Below, piece by piece: positions 17,050 through 25,628 of a DNA stretch of 64,000 nucleotides. Origin of the DNA: Desulfovibrio sp. JY (GTDB lineage: Bacteria > Desulfobacterota > Desulfovibrionia > Desulfovibrionales > Desulfovibrionaceae); assembly GCA_021730285.1 (NCBI GenBank), contig CP082962.1, positions 930,001-994,000 on the forward strand. Direction: 5' to 3'. The translations under genes were made by a program, and so were the position numbers. The stretch's first letter is position 1; each line of letters opens with the position of its first letter. Below the pieces are notes generated by a model. The model worked only from the letters and a program-made list of their open reading frames with translations, had not been told where the DNA came from and ran no database searches.

Positions 17050-17922
17050 ATGTCCATACCCACATCCGCCTCCGCCTTCGGCGTCACCGAACGCCAAGCC
17101 CACGTGCTGGTCGGCGTCGACGCCCTGGCGCGGGCCATGCCCCAGGCGGTGATCCTCGAGGGCGGTTCGGCCGGGGAACGGGCGGCCGTGGCGCTCTACC
17201 TGGCGGCGCGGCTCAACTGCGAGGCGGCCATGCCGCCGTGCGGGGGTTGCGCCACCTGCCGGCAGATCCTGGACAAGGTTTTTTTGGATTTGCAGTATTT
17301 CGACGGCGCGGCGGAGACGATCAAGGTGGACGCCATGCGCGAGGTGCGCCGGCTGGTGGGCGAGCCGCCGCGCGGACCGGGCAAGCGTGTGATCATCCTG
17401 GCCGAGGCCCAGGGACTCACCGAAGAGGCGGCCAATGCGCTGTTAAAGGCCATGGAGGAGCCGCGCCCGGGCAATGTGTTCGTGCTGCTGACGCCCCAGC
17501 GCGAACGACTTTTTCTGACCCTGGTGTCGCGGTCGTTCACGCTGACCCTGGCCTGGCCGGACACGGCCGTGCCCTTGCCGGCCGGCGGCGAGGATGACCC
17601 GTGGCCGCTTCTGGACGCGCTCCATGGGTTCTGGCGCAGCGGCCGAGGCTGGTTTCCGGCGAACAAGGGACGGCCGTCGCGGCTTTGCGCCGAACGCGTC
17701 GTGACGGAGCTTTCGCGGGAACTGGCGGCGTTTTTTTCCGGGCGCACCGACACGGACCTGGCCAATCTGCTTTCCGGCTGCCGGGACCCGGACATTCCCC
17801 GCCGGCTGGACCTGCTGCTCTCGGAGTGCCAGGAAGCGTTGGTCCTCTCCCCCACTCCCGTCAATCCGGCCCTGGTGCTCGACCGGCTGGCGACGCGCGC
17901 CTATCTGTGGCTGCGCGGCTGA
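17050..17922 (+). CDS. holB: DNA polymerase III delta' subunit-like protein
   Basis: A 290-residue clamp-loader subunit that stabilises the loader complex placing the beta clamp on DNA. A zinc-binding cysteine group (CEAAMPPCGGCATC, residues 58-71) sits in the AAA+ domain as in delta' and gamma/tau. The P-loop position reads EGGSAGERAA and so cannot bind ATP normally, which is usual for delta'. EEAANALLKAMEEPRPGNVF near 120-140 is the most conserved segment, followed by a VSRSF sensor motif. The ATG at 17050 has little Shine-Dalgarno, so translation may depend on purA. It converges with the SGNH gene at 17930, leaving only seven bases. Confidence 0.88.
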   Translation: MSIPTSASAFGVTERQAHVLVGVDALARAMPQAVILEGGSAGERAAVALYLAARLNCEAAMPPCGGCATCRQILDKVFLDLQYFDGAAETIKVDAMREVRRLVGEPPRGPGKRVIILAEAQGLTEEAANALLKAMEEPRPGNVFVLLTPQRERLFLTLVSRSFTLTLAWPDTAVPLPAGGEDDPWPLLDALHGFWRSGRGWFPANKGRPSRLCAERVVTELSRELAAFFSGRTDTDLANLLSGCRDPDIPRRLDLLLSECQEALVLSPTPVNPALVLDRLATRAYLWLRG

Positions 17923-17929
17923 CCTTCCC

Positions 17930-19642
17930 TCAGGAAGCCTCCTCGGCCGGATAGCAGACGACCTCGAAGCGCCGCCACGGCGGGTCGAGGGATTCCTCGA
18001 AAATCCGCGCCTCGTTGCGCAGTTCCAGCTTCAGATAGACCTCGCGCGCGGGATTCTCCCGCAAATCGATTTCAGACAATCGGCTCGTCTCGAAAGATTC
18101 GGGCGCGGCCACGTCCTTTTCCGAAGCGAATTGCAGCGTGGTGTAGCCACCGTCGCGACGCGACCAGGAAAGCTGGACGTAGCCGTTGATCGGCGGCGCG
18201 AGTTTTCGAAAAAACGTCACGGAGACCTGCGCCAGGGGCTTTTCCGATTCCACCCGCAGTATGAGCTCGCCGTTCGGGCGGCGCGTTACATCCGGTCGCA
18301 GGCCGGTTATCCGGTTGCGGCCATGTCCGATATCGATGGCCCAGGGCACGAGGTTGTCGCAACGCACGGCAGTGATGCGCACCGGGCTGTTTTGGGCCGG
18401 CAGAACGCCCTGGGGACCGAACTTCAGGCGCAGACGGACCGGATCGGCGTAATCAAACGCCTGCTGCGCCGGGGAGATCGTCACGTGCGGCCCATCGGCG
18501 GATCGCGTCACATGGATGGCGTTGGCCACGGCCATGGCCATCACGGTGTTGCCGTCGGCGCTCAGGTGGCCGTTTCGCGGCAGCAGGTAATAACGATCGA
18601 CCGCCTCCCCTGACATGGCGCGCAGTTGCCGGGCCATATCGATGATGGGGATGCCGTTTTCCCGGCAAAACGGCACCAGGGCCAATGCCGGCTGATCGAG
18701 GTCCTCCCGGACCTGGGTCGCATCCGGGGCCAGGACGAAAAGAAACCGGGCGCCCGCTTCCTCAACCGCATCGCGCAGGGCCAGGAGCCCTCGGCGATAA
18801 TTGTCCCACAGCCGTGAACGGGCAACATCGGGGTCGGCCGTCAGCAGGCGGCGACGATTCCCGATCAAGGCAAGTTCCGCGTCGGTCGGACGCACGTGGT
18901 ACGCGGCAAACTGTCCCGTTTCGGCTCGCGAAGGACCGGAGGGAGGAAGCCCGCTTTGGACGAACCGCGCCACTTCCGGGAAATATCGCGTGAACCACCT
19001 GTTGAGACTGCGTTCCACGGATTCGCGGCCGGTTGCCCGCTCCAGCGGATTGTACCGGCCGCCCTGGCGGACCAGCAGGTCCTCGCGGAAAAACGAACCG
19101 GCCATTGCCTCAAGATCGTTGATGAAAAACTGAACGACCACGATGTCTGGCTTGAGCTTCGAACCTTTTTCGCGGAAATACGACAGTTCATCGAAGATGT
19201 CGTAAAACGGCACCCCGGCGTTTACTACCTGGACGCCCTGCTGGGGCAGTCGGCGCCGCAACAAATCCTCGAGAATCGCGGGATACGCCGCGTCGTCGTC
19301 GACGCCGACGCCGTAGGTAAACGAATCCCCCAGGCACAGCACGCGCAACGTGCCCGCCGGCTTGACGGCCGTGACCGATTCCTGCCCCCGAAATCCCTGG
19401 TCATTGGTGGTCACCGTGTAGGGCAGTCCCGCGATTTCGCGCTCCGTCACCCGAAGCCGCGGCTCCATGTCGCCAAGGACATTTACGTAGCCGCGCGGCT
19501 CGACCCGGACGGCAGGGTGGGAACCGGTGAAGGCCCAATACAGAATGATGGCAAAATGCGAGCCCAGGCACAGGCAAAAGACGAGAGAACCGGCCAAGGA
19601 GATCAAACGCCTCGCCCCCCAGGGAGCGTTGTCGTAAAGCAT
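17930..19642 (-). CDS. Membrane-anchored SGNH-hydrolase-like protein
   Basis: A 570-residue protein with one N-terminal membrane helix (about residues 14-38) and an exported SGNH-type domain. Key blocks are TNDQGFRG near 80, LCLGDSFTYGVGV near 105, FFINDLEAM near 175 and NGHLSADGN near 365, where the last supplies the catalytic His. The last 170 residues form a predicted beta-rich domain of unknown role. Similar proteins occur in exopolysaccharide gene sets as acyl-transfer or acyl-removal factors. The ATG has no clear Shine-Dalgarno. It lies just downstream of the ech operon terminator but is a separate unit. Confidence 0.75.
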   Translation of the reverse strand: MLYDNAPWGARRLISLAGSLVFCLCLGSHFAIILYWAFTGSHPAVRVEPRGYVNVLGDMEPRLRVTEREIAGLPYTVTTNDQGFRGQESVTAVKPAGTLRVLCLGDSFTYGVGVDDDAAYPAILEDLLRRRLPQQGVQVVNAGVPFYDIFDELSYFREKGSKLKPDIVVVQFFINDLEAMAGSFFREDLLVRQGGRYNPLERATGRESVERSLNRWFTRYFPEVARFVQSGLPPSGPSRAETGQFAAYHVRPTDAELALIGNRRRLLTADPDVARSRLWDNYRRGLLALRDAVEEAGARFLFVLAPDATQVREDLDQPALALVPFCRENGIPIIDMARQLRAMSGEAVDRYYLLPRNGHLSADGNTVMAMAVANAIHVTRSADGPHVTISPAQQAFDYADPVRLRLKFGPQGVLPAQNSPVRITAVRCDNLVPWAIDIGHGRNRITGLRPDVTRRPNGELILRVESEKPLAQVSVTFFRKLAPPINGYVQLSWSRRDGGYTTLQFASEKDVAAPESFETSRLSEIDLRENPAREVYLKLELRNEARIFEESLDPPWRRFEVVCYPAEEAS

Positions 19643-19674
19643 GCCGCCGCATAGCGGGCTTTCGGGGAAATGAC

Positions 19675-19710
19675 AAACGCCCGCCGTCGGAAAACCGACG
19701 GCGGGCGTTT
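19675..19710 (-). terminator. Intrinsic terminator of the ech operon
   Basis: AACGCCCGCCGTCGG pairs perfectly with CCGACGGCGGGCGTT around TTTT. It starts 25 bases after the stop of echF on the minus strand and has T residues at the 3' side. Confidence 0.8.
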
Positions 19711-19734
19711 ACGCTTGCGATCAGGCTGTTGCCG

Positions 19735-20103
19735 CTATTCGGTCGCGGCCTCTTCCTTTTTCTTCTTCTTGGGCACGCCCTGCAGGAAGATCGTCTCGTG
19801 CTCGGTGGTCACGGGACGATGCTCCTTGGTCATGGACAGGCAGCTTGTGGGGCACACCTCCACGCAGATGCCGCAGTAGACGCAGGCCATGGGATCACAG
19901 GTCCAGGTCCCGGCCTTGTTGTCCACGGTGATGCACTGGGACGGGCATTTGATCTGGCAGGTGCGGCAGAAGATGCACTCGTCGATGTTGTTGACGAGGG
20001 TGCCGCGAAACCCCTCGAAATGGCCCCGCACGGTAAACGGATACAGTCGCGTGGAGCTTTTGGTCAGCAGGTTGGCGACAACGTTTTTGGTCATGTTGAA
20101 CAT
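19735..20103 (-). CDS. echF: Ech-type hydrogenase ferredoxin-like subunit
   Basis: A 122-residue 2x[4Fe-4S] protein that passes electrons between ferredoxin and the hydrogenase core on the cytoplasmic side of the complex. The cluster ligands are C43/C46/C49/C53 and C74/C77/C80/C84. The C-terminus is a lysine-rich tail (VPKKKKKEEAATE). It is related to NuoI and HycF. The ATG has AAGGAG ten bases upstream; a longer in-frame reading overlaps echE and is a shadow. It is the last gene of the six-gene operon, followed by a strong terminator. Confidence 0.9.
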   Translation of the reverse strand: MFNMTKNVVANLLTKSSTRLYPFTVRGHFEGFRGTLVNNIDECIFCRTCQIKCPSQCITVDNKAGTWTCDPMACVYCGICVEVCPTSCLSMTKEHRPVTTEHETIFLQGVPKKKKKEEAATE

Positions 20104-20119
20104 GGAACGCGCTCCTTTT

Positions 20120-21346
20120 TTACCGTTCGGTGCAGCTGATGCAGGGGTCGATGGACAGCACGAGGACCGGCACGTCGGCCAGCTCGCACCCCGGCAGCAT
20201 GGCCAGAAGCGGCGGGATGTTGGCGAACGTCGGAGTGCGGATGCGCACACGGTCCATGTATTTGGAACCATTGCCCTTGAGGTAGTAGAGCAGTTCGCCG
20301 CGCGGCTGTTCCACGCGGGTAACGGCCTCGCCGTCGGGCTTGCCCTTGACCTTGACGGACACCAGCCCGCTGGGGAGGTCGAGGTTTGGCGGCGGCGCGG
20401 CCACGGTGCGGCGGCGCTTGTCACGCTTGTAGGCCTGCATCATGTCGCCGCGTTCGCCGGAGACGGGCTGCGGCGTGTCGTCGCCCATGACCCCTTCGAT
20501 GTTGGTCGCGGTTTCGCCGGCGGGCATGCGGGCGATGGCCAGGCGCACGATGTCGATGGACTGGAGCGTCTCCCGGAAGCGCACGGCCGAGCGGGCGTAG
20601 GAGTCGCCGTCGTATTCGACGATGGGGTCGAAGCCGAGCTCGTCAAAGGCGGCGTAGCCGGTCTGGCGGGCGTCCTGGGCCCAGCCCGAACCGCGCAGGG
20701 TCGGGCCGACGGCGCCCAGCTGGTAGGCCTGCTCCTTGGTCAGCACGCCCTTGCCCACGGTGCGCTTTTTCACGGTATAGTCGTTTAAGATGGTGCTCGT
20801 CAGCTGCTTGAGCTCCTTTTCGGAGATGGCCAGCTGCTGTTCGATCCACTGACACTGCTCGGGGCTGAGGTCGCGGCGCGTGCCGCCGATGACATTGACC
20901 GAAACCACCACGCGGTTGCCGCAGGTGGCTTCCATGATGTCCATGATGCGCTCGCGAATCCGCCAGAACTGCATGAAAAGGCTCTCGAAGCCGAAGGCGT
21001 CGGCAAAAAGGCCCAGCCACAGCAGGTGGGAATGCATCCGGTGCAGCTCGCCCCAGATGGTGCGCAGGTACTTGGCGCGCGGCGGCACTTCGACGCCCAT
21101 GATCTGTTCGACGCCCTCGCAGTAACACAGGGCGTGCAGACAGGAGCAGATGCCGCACACGCGTTCGACGATCTGGATCATCTGGTTGAAATCACGGATT
21201 TCGCACAGCTTTTCCAGGCCGCGGTGGACGTAGCCCAGGGTCGGCAGGGCCTCGACCACCGTCTCGTCCTCGATGGTGAGCTTCAAGTGCAGTGGTTCCG
21301 GCAAAACCGGATGCTGCGGTCCGAAAGGCAGTATGGTACGGGCCAT
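20120..21346 (-). CDS. echE: Ech-type [NiFe] hydrogenase large subunit
   Basis: Carries the NiFe active site that reversibly reduces protons to hydrogen. The 408-residue protein has both ligand pairs: C64/C67 in RVCGICSCLH and C402/C405 in DPCISC, only three residues from the C-terminus. Therefore there is no C-terminal peptide to be cleaved by a maturation protease, unlike most [NiFe] hydrogenases. The presence of all four cysteines separates it from NuoD of complex I. GAGGGA precedes the ATG by five bases. It lies between echD and echF. Confidence 0.93.
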   Translation of the reverse strand: MARTILPFGPQHPVLPEPLHLKLTIEDETVVEALPTLGYVHRGLEKLCEIRDFNQMIQIVERVCGICSCLHALCYCEGVEQIMGVEVPPRAKYLRTIWGELHRMHSHLLWLGLFADAFGFESLFMQFWRIRERIMDIMEATCGNRVVVSVNVIGGTRRDLSPEQCQWIEQQLAISEKELKQLTSTILNDYTVKKRTVGKGVLTKEQAYQLGAVGPTLRGSGWAQDARQTGYAAFDELGFDPIVEYDGDSYARSAVRFRETLQSIDIVRLAIARMPAGETATNIEGVMGDDTPQPVSGERGDMMQAYKRDKRRRTVAAPPPNLDLPSGLVSVKVKGKPDGEAVTRVEQPRGELLYYLKGNGSKYMDRVRIRTPTFANIPPLLAMLPGCELADVPVLVLSIDPCISCTER

Positions 21347-21358
21347 AGGATTCCCTCT

Positions 21359-21724
21359 TTAGCTCTGTTTTTGAGCCACGCTGACCTTGCAAAAGGGCAT
21401 GGCGCGCACTTCTTTTTCAAGGTACAGGGCTCCATCGAAATCGAGCACGATATCGCTGAAGCAGATGCCGAACTGGTCGCGAATCTCGTTTTCCACGAGC
21501 AAGGCGGCGAAGTAGACCGGAGAGATGCTCGGGATCACGGTGTCTTTCGGGATGGACAGCCGGTAATGCTTCATTACCAGGTCCTTGTCGTAGTGATAGA
21601 TGACGTCGAAGCCGTCGTCGCCGGTCTGCACGGCGGACATGGTGACGAACCGCCAGCCGTCGTCAAGGCATTCCTTGGCGACGCCCTGCACGGCGTCACA
21701 GGTAACGGGTATGGTTTCCAGCAC
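21359..21724 (-). CDS. echD: Ech-type hydrogenase NuoC-like subunit
   Basis: A 121-residue soluble subunit homologous to the NuoC part of complex I, which helps hold the large subunit to the membrane arm. The sequence includes GFDVIYHYDKD, IPKDTVIPSISPVY and the NEIRDQFGICF helix typical of the family. There is no in-frame ATG near the expected start; I chose the GTG at 21724, which has GAGG eight bases upstream. The much longer open frame continuing to 22186 overlaps echC and is spurious. It is separated from echC by about 60 bases. Confidence 0.88.
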   Translation of the reverse strand: MLETIPVTCDAVQGVAKECLDDGWRFVTMSAVQTGDDGFDVIYHYDKDLVMKHYRLSIPKDTVIPSISPVYFAALLVENEIRDQFGICFSDIVLDFDGALYLEKEVRAMPFCKVSVAQKQS

Positions 21725-21783
21725 GGTCGTATCCTCGGATACGGGGCGATCGCACGCCCCGGTTGCATCGTTCGAACAGCGCC

Positions 21784-22227
21784 CTAGGCGGTCATGCCGA
21801 GCATGGTCTTGACCTTTTCCAACGCGGCCACGACGCCGTCGATGATGGCCTCGGGGCGGGCCGGGCAGCCCGGGACGTAGACGTCCACCGGGATGACCTT
21901 GTCCACGCCGCCGACCACGTTGTAGGCCTCGCGGAACACGCCGCCCGTACAGCCGCAGGCGCCGATGGCGATGACGGCCTTGGGTCCGGGCATCTGGTCG
22001 TAGATGTTTTTGAGCACGTGCTTGTTGCGTTGGTTGACGGTGCCGGTCACCAGCAGCACGTCGGCATGCTTGGGGTTGCCGACGTTTATGATGCCGAAGC
22101 GTTCGATATCGTACAGGGGCGTCAGGCAGGCCAGCGTTTCGATGTCGCAGCCGTTGCAACTGCCGCAGTCGAAGTGGACCACCCACGGGGACTTGATGCG
22201 TCCTTTATTGATCATGTTGCCGAACAT
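21784..22227 (-). CDS. echC: Ech-type hydrogenase small subunit
   Basis: A 147-residue NuoB-type subunit that carries the proximal [4Fe-4S] cluster next to the NiFe site. Cysteines occur in DCGSCNGCD (C21, C24, C27), GACGCTGG and VPGCPARPEAI. Like other group 4 hydrogenases it lacks the Tat signal and second cluster domain of periplasmic small subunits, so the catalytic side is cytoplasmic. The ATG at 22227 agrees with family length. It lies between echB and echD. Confidence 0.92.
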   Translation of the reverse strand: MFGNMINKGRIKSPWVVHFDCGSCNGCDIETLACLTPLYDIERFGIINVGNPKHADVLLVTGTVNQRNKHVLKNIYDQMPGPKAVIAIGACGCTGGVFREAYNVVGGVDKVIPVDVYVPGCPARPEAIIDGVVAALEKVKTMLGMTA

Positions 22228-22257
22228 GGATGCGCTCTCTTTGGTGATGGGTCGTTT

Positions 22258-23109
22258 TTATTGGGCGTAAAGCCACAGCATGTTGATCACGGTCAGGACC
22301 ACGCCCATGCCCACGGCGGACTTGAGCATCCAGCGCCAGGTCAGGCGGGCCGTGACGTTGTCCACGATGATCTCGGCCAGATAGGTCAGAGCCACCAGGA
22401 TGATCATGCCGACGACGCTCGTCGACCAAAAAAGCGCGCACAGTCCGAGAATCAGGATCACTTCGTACCAGTGGGCGATTTCAATCATGGCCAGATAGGG
22501 GCCGGAGTACTCGGTGTACACGCCGCGCACCAGTTCCTGGTGGGCATGGTGGCAGGCCGAGATGTCGAAGGGCGATTTGCGCAGCTTGATGGTGAGCGCA
22601 TAGCCCAGCACGATGAACATCAGCGGGATGTCATAGAGCAGGGGGTGGTCGAGGGCGAACACGGCGCTGACCTTGAAGCTGCCGGTGACCATGGCGATGG
22701 CCGCGAAGACGAGGATCAAAAGCGGCTCGTAGGCCAGCATCTGGAGCAGTTCGCGCTGGCCGCCCACCTGGCTGTAGGGCGAGGGGGAGGCCAGGGCGCC
22801 CATGACCAGGAACACCGCGCCGACCGTCAGGACGAAGAAGATGAGCAGCAGATCGGAGCCCATGAAGAGCAGCATCACGGACAGGGCCGCGCCGGTCACG
22901 TAGACGTAGGCGCAGATGACCTGCCAGGTGTTGGTGACCATGGGCTCCTTGCCGAGCAGTTTGAACACGTCATAGATCGGCTGGAGGATGGGAGGCCCGT
23001 ACCGGGACTGCAGCCAGGCGGTGACGCGACGATCCACGCCGGAAATCAGCGCTCCGGCGATGGGAGCCAGAACAAGGGCCGCAATAGCGATGATGATTTT
23101 GATGATCAC
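22258..23109 (-). CDS. echB: Ech-type hydrogenase NuoH-like membrane subunit
   Basis: A 283-residue integral membrane protein with about eight helices, homologous to NuoH/HycD, linking the catalytic module to the ion-pumping subunit. Conserved segments include DRRVTAWLQSRYGPPILQP near residue 27 and the SPFDISACHHAHQELVRG loop near 180. The start is a GTG at 23109 with GGAGG seven bases upstream; it overlaps the end of echA by four bases (GTGA), a sign of coupled translation. The open frame upstream of this GTG lies inside echA. Confidence 0.9.
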   Translation of the reverse strand: MIIKIIIAIAALVLAPIAGALISGVDRRVTAWLQSRYGPPILQPIYDVFKLLGKEPMVTNTWQVICAYVYVTGAALSVMLLFMGSDLLLIFFVLTVGAVFLVMGALASPSPYSQVGGQRELLQMLAYEPLLILVFAAIAMVTGSFKVSAVFALDHPLLYDIPLMFIVLGYALTIKLRKSPFDISACHHAHQELVRGVYTEYSGPYLAMIEIAHWYEVILILGLCALFWSTSVVGMIILVALTYLAEIIVDNVTARLTWRWMLKSAVGMGVVLTVINMLWLYAQ

Positions 23110-25025
23110 AGGGCGCCTCCGAAAAGCATGATCACGAGCACGGCCAGTGCGACCACGTTGATCCACTTGGACAGCACGGCCTCGCCGAAGAACTGGTCAA
23201 GATAGTAGTTGCTGGCGGTGGCGGCCACGGGCAGGCCCAGGGGACCGAGGAAGCCGGGCTTGCCGTCGACCTTGAGCTGCTCGCCGCACATGTAGGGCGC
23301 GGCGACCTCGGCAGCGGTCACCTTGCGCGCCTGCTTGACGGCGAAGTACAGGCCCAGGCCAAGAAGGATAAAGAGCGGATAGATGATGAACACGCCCGTT
23401 GGCGAATCCAGGTTGCCCAGGTGCACGACGTAGGCCGTGCTATGGTAGTACATGGCCACGACCGGGGCCACCAGGCCGGTGTAGATCAGCGGGGAGAGCA
23501 GGCTCGCCCCGAGGGCCATGGCGGCCAGGATGACCAGCGGCAGGCGCACGGAGGGGAGCTGGACCTCGGGCTTGGGCCGGCCGAAGGGCACGGACAGCAT
23601 GGTGCCGGCCCAGCGGGCCCAGAAGAGCACGGTCAGGGCCGAGCCCAGAACCAGCATGATCATGATCAGGAACTGCCCCGTGGCGGACTCGATGGCCATC
23701 CACTTGGCCATGAGCATGCCGAAAGGCGGCAGCATCAGGGTCGCGATAGCCAGGATCATGATCAGCGCCGTGCGGGGCATGACGCCATAGAGCCCGCGCA
23801 TGTCCTCGATGTCACGCGAACCGATCTTCTGCTCCACCGTGCCCACGCACAAAAAGAGCAGGGCCTTGGAGATGGCGTGGAAGATGATGAGCAGGATGGC
23901 GGCGGTGATGGCCGCCGGGGTGTTGATGCCGGCGCAGGCGATGATGAGCCCCAGGTTGGAGATCGTGGAATAGGCCAGGATCTTCTTGCCGTTGGACTGC
24001 CCCACGGCCAGGGCGGCCATGCCCAGGAAGACCACCGCGCCAAAAAGCGCGATGAAGTTGCTCAAGTAGGTTCCGACGTAGATCGGGGCCAGGCGCACGA
24101 TGAGGTACACGCCGGCCTTGACCATGGTCGAGGAGTGCAGCAACGCCGAGACCGGGGTCGGGGCGACCATGGCACCGGTCAGCCAGCTCTGGAACGGGGC
24201 CTGGGCGGCCTTGGTCATGCCGGCGAAGACCAGCAGGAACATGGGCACCAGGATGGCGCCGCCGGCCACGGCCAGTTCCGGCCCGCGGGCCAGGAGATCC
24301 TGGAGCGACAGGGTGCCGGTGGTCTGCTGCAACACGATGAGCGCGAAGAGGAAGGCCGCGCCGCCGAGCACGTTCATCCACAGGGCGCGTTCGGAGTTCT
24401 TGCGGGCGATCTCGGTGTCGTCATGGCCGATGAGCATGAACGAACACAGGGTGGTGCACTCCCAGAAGAAGTACATCCACAGCAGGTTGTTGGCCAGAAC
24501 CAGGCCGTTCATGGCGCCCAGGAACAGCACGATGAAGAAGAAAAAGCGCGGCTGCCTGGACTTGGCCAGATGCAGGTGCTCCTCGTGCTCCTTCATGTAG
24601 CCGATGCCGTAGATGGCGATCAGCGAGCCGATGATGGAGACGATGCACACCATGATCAGGCTCAGGTCGTCGGCGAAAAAGGCCGGCGTTTTTCCATGGC
24701 CGTGGACCATGAAGAAGTCGAGCCAGAAAAGGCCGACGATCTGGGCGGCGGTGAGCCAGATGATGATCTGGTTCTTGCGTTTGAGACCCACAAACAGCAC
24801 CACGAAGAGTATGACGAAGTCGCCAAGAGTGACGAGGGAGTCATACAGTGGGGCTGGCGACAGGATGAATGCTCCGCCGCGCAGCATGGCCACGGAGGCG
24901 AGGATGAGCACCCCCCCCATAACCACCAGGATGACCTTGCGCACGTTTTGCTCACGCAAAACGAGCAACATGGCTGCGACCAGAAATGGCAGCAGCACCG
25001 TCGCAAACACCAACGTGTCGAGCAT
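23106..25025 (-). CDS. echA: Ech-type hydrogenase NuoL-like antiporter subunit
   Basis: A 639-residue membrane protein with some 16 helices, homologous to NuoL/HycC/Mrp antiporter subunits, and expected to move protons or sodium ions as electrons flow between ferredoxin and hydrogen. The proton-antiporter core shows FFWECTTLCSFMLIG with the key Glu near residue 165, and FQSWLTGAMVAPTPVSALLHSSTMVKAG with the Lys pathway near 255. I chose the ATG at 25025 (GAGG five bases upstream, length equal to known EchA) over one 11 codons earlier. It is the first gene of the operon, behind a promoter at 25128-25156. Confidence 0.92.
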   Translation of the reverse strand: MLDTLVFATVLLPFLVAAMLLVLREQNVRKVILVVMGGVLILASVAMLRGGAFILSPAPLYDSLVTLGDFVILFVVLFVGLKRKNQIIIWLTAAQIVGLFWLDFFMVHGHGKTPAFFADDLSLIMVCIVSIIGSLIAIYGIGYMKEHEEHLHLAKSRQPRFFFFIVLFLGAMNGLVLANNLLWMYFFWECTTLCSFMLIGHDDTEIARKNSERALWMNVLGGAAFLFALIVLQQTTGTLSLQDLLARGPELAVAGGAILVPMFLLVFAGMTKAAQAPFQSWLTGAMVAPTPVSALLHSSTMVKAGVYLIVRLAPIYVGTYLSNFIALFGAVVFLGMAALAVGQSNGKKILAYSTISNLGLIIACAGINTPAAITAAILLIIFHAISKALLFLCVGTVEQKIGSRDIEDMRGLYGVMPRTALIMILAIATLMLPPFGMLMAKWMAIESATGQFLIMIMLVLGSALTVLFWARWAGTMLSVPFGRPKPEVQLPSVRLPLVILAAMALGASLLSPLIYTGLVAPVVAMYYHSTAYVVHLGNLDSPTGVFIIYPLFILLGLGLYFAVKQARKVTAAEVAAPYMCGEQLKVDGKPGFLGPLGLPVAATASNYYLDQFFGEAVLSKWINVVALAVLVIMLFGGAL

Positions 25026-25127
25026 AGGCACCTCGGAAAAAAGTTTAGGGACCGCCATGGACTTAACGCTCCGCCCCCGCCGCGAGGCAAGCTATCCACA
25101 AGCATTTCGGCCGCCTGCTTTGGAAAA

Positions 25128-25156
25128 ACTCTAGGCCCCATGAGGGAGAGCGTCAA
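25128..25156 (-). promoter_or_regulatory. Probable sigma-70 promoter of the ech operon
   Basis: On the minus strand TTGACG and TAGAGT are separated by 17 bases, about 100 bases before the echA ATG. A perfect CTTATAAG palindrome lies just upstream and could be a regulator site. Confidence 0.5.
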
Positions 25157-25227
25157 GTTTAGGCGTCTTATAAGAAATTGCCACCTTGCGCAACAGCGTG
25201 ATCTGTTTCACAAGGGTCCTTTTCCAG

Positions 25228-25261
25228 AAAAAAAAGCCCAAGCTACAGAGGCTTGGGCTTT
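25228..25261 (-). terminator. Intrinsic terminator
   Basis: AAAGCCCAAGC and GCTTGGGCTTT around a 7-base loop, followed on the minus strand by a run of eight T. It lies about 50 bases downstream of the hydrolase remnant at 25313-25495, whose original gene it probably served. Confidence 0.75.
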
Positions 25262-25312
25262 CCCGTCACATTTCTCCCGGTCCCTGCCGTGTCGGGGCTC
25301 GGACGCGGCGGC

Positions 25313-25495
25313 TCACCGCATGTGCGTGTCCAGGAAGTCCAACACCCGCCCCGTATTCTCCGGCGTCGTGAATTGTTCGCCCAAATGATCCGCGCCCTTG
25401 AGGATGTCGAGGGTTACGCCGCCCGTCCCGGCCCCTTGGCGCAGCGCCTCGGCGAAGGGAACGGGCGGGACGACGTCTTTTTTTGCCCCGCAACT
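25313..25495 (-). pseudogene. C-terminal remnant of an alpha/beta hydrolase
   Basis: About 60 codons encode what looks like the end of a dienelactone-hydrolase-type alpha/beta hydrolase: KDVVPPVPFAEAL contains the usual catalytic Asp loop (normally K-D-D-x-V-P) and GADHLGEQF carries the catalytic His. The chain ends naturally at LDTHMR. The N-terminal nucleophile domain is missing, and the sequence breaks down in two T-rich runs at 25478-25505, beyond which the groES promoter begins. The terminator at 25228-25261 survives. I read this as a truncated gene; a short functional peptide is unlikely. Confidence 0.6.
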
Positions 25496-25516
25496 CGTTT
25501 TTTTCACTCCCGCCCC

Positions 25517-25544
25517 TTGCCTTTCGCCGTGATGTGGTTAGATA
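25517..25544 (+). promoter_or_regulatory. Sigma-70-type promoter of groESL
   Basis: TTGCCT and TAGATA with a 16-base spacer. Transcription would start just before the CIRCE operator at 25560. Confidence 0.65.
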
Positions 25545-25559
25545 GATTTCCGCCCGCCG

Positions 25560-25586
25560 CTAGCACTCGGACCAAGTGAGTGCCAG
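25560..25586. promoter_or_regulatory. CIRCE operator (HrcA site)
   Basis: CTAGCACTC, nine bases, GAGTGCCAG, matching the CIRCE consensus at 16 of the 18 arm positions. The pairing continues outward with CCGCCGC and GCGGCGG, giving an unusually long palindrome at 25552-25594. CIRCE is bound by the repressor HrcA, so groESL should be heat-inducible. Confidence 0.9.
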
Positions 25587-25628
25587 CGGCGGGTCCAACT
25601 TGCCAAACACTACTGGAGGTCATTAGGT

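Noticed and set aside
19735..25025. Respiratory complex I (nuo) operon
   Set aside because: Only six genes, and the large subunit keeps all four nickel-binding cysteines, so it is a group 4 hydrogenase.
23421..25388. Plus-strand open frame of 655 codons opposite echA
   Set aside because: Mirror frame of a membrane protein; echA has the full antiporter motifs and the correct length.
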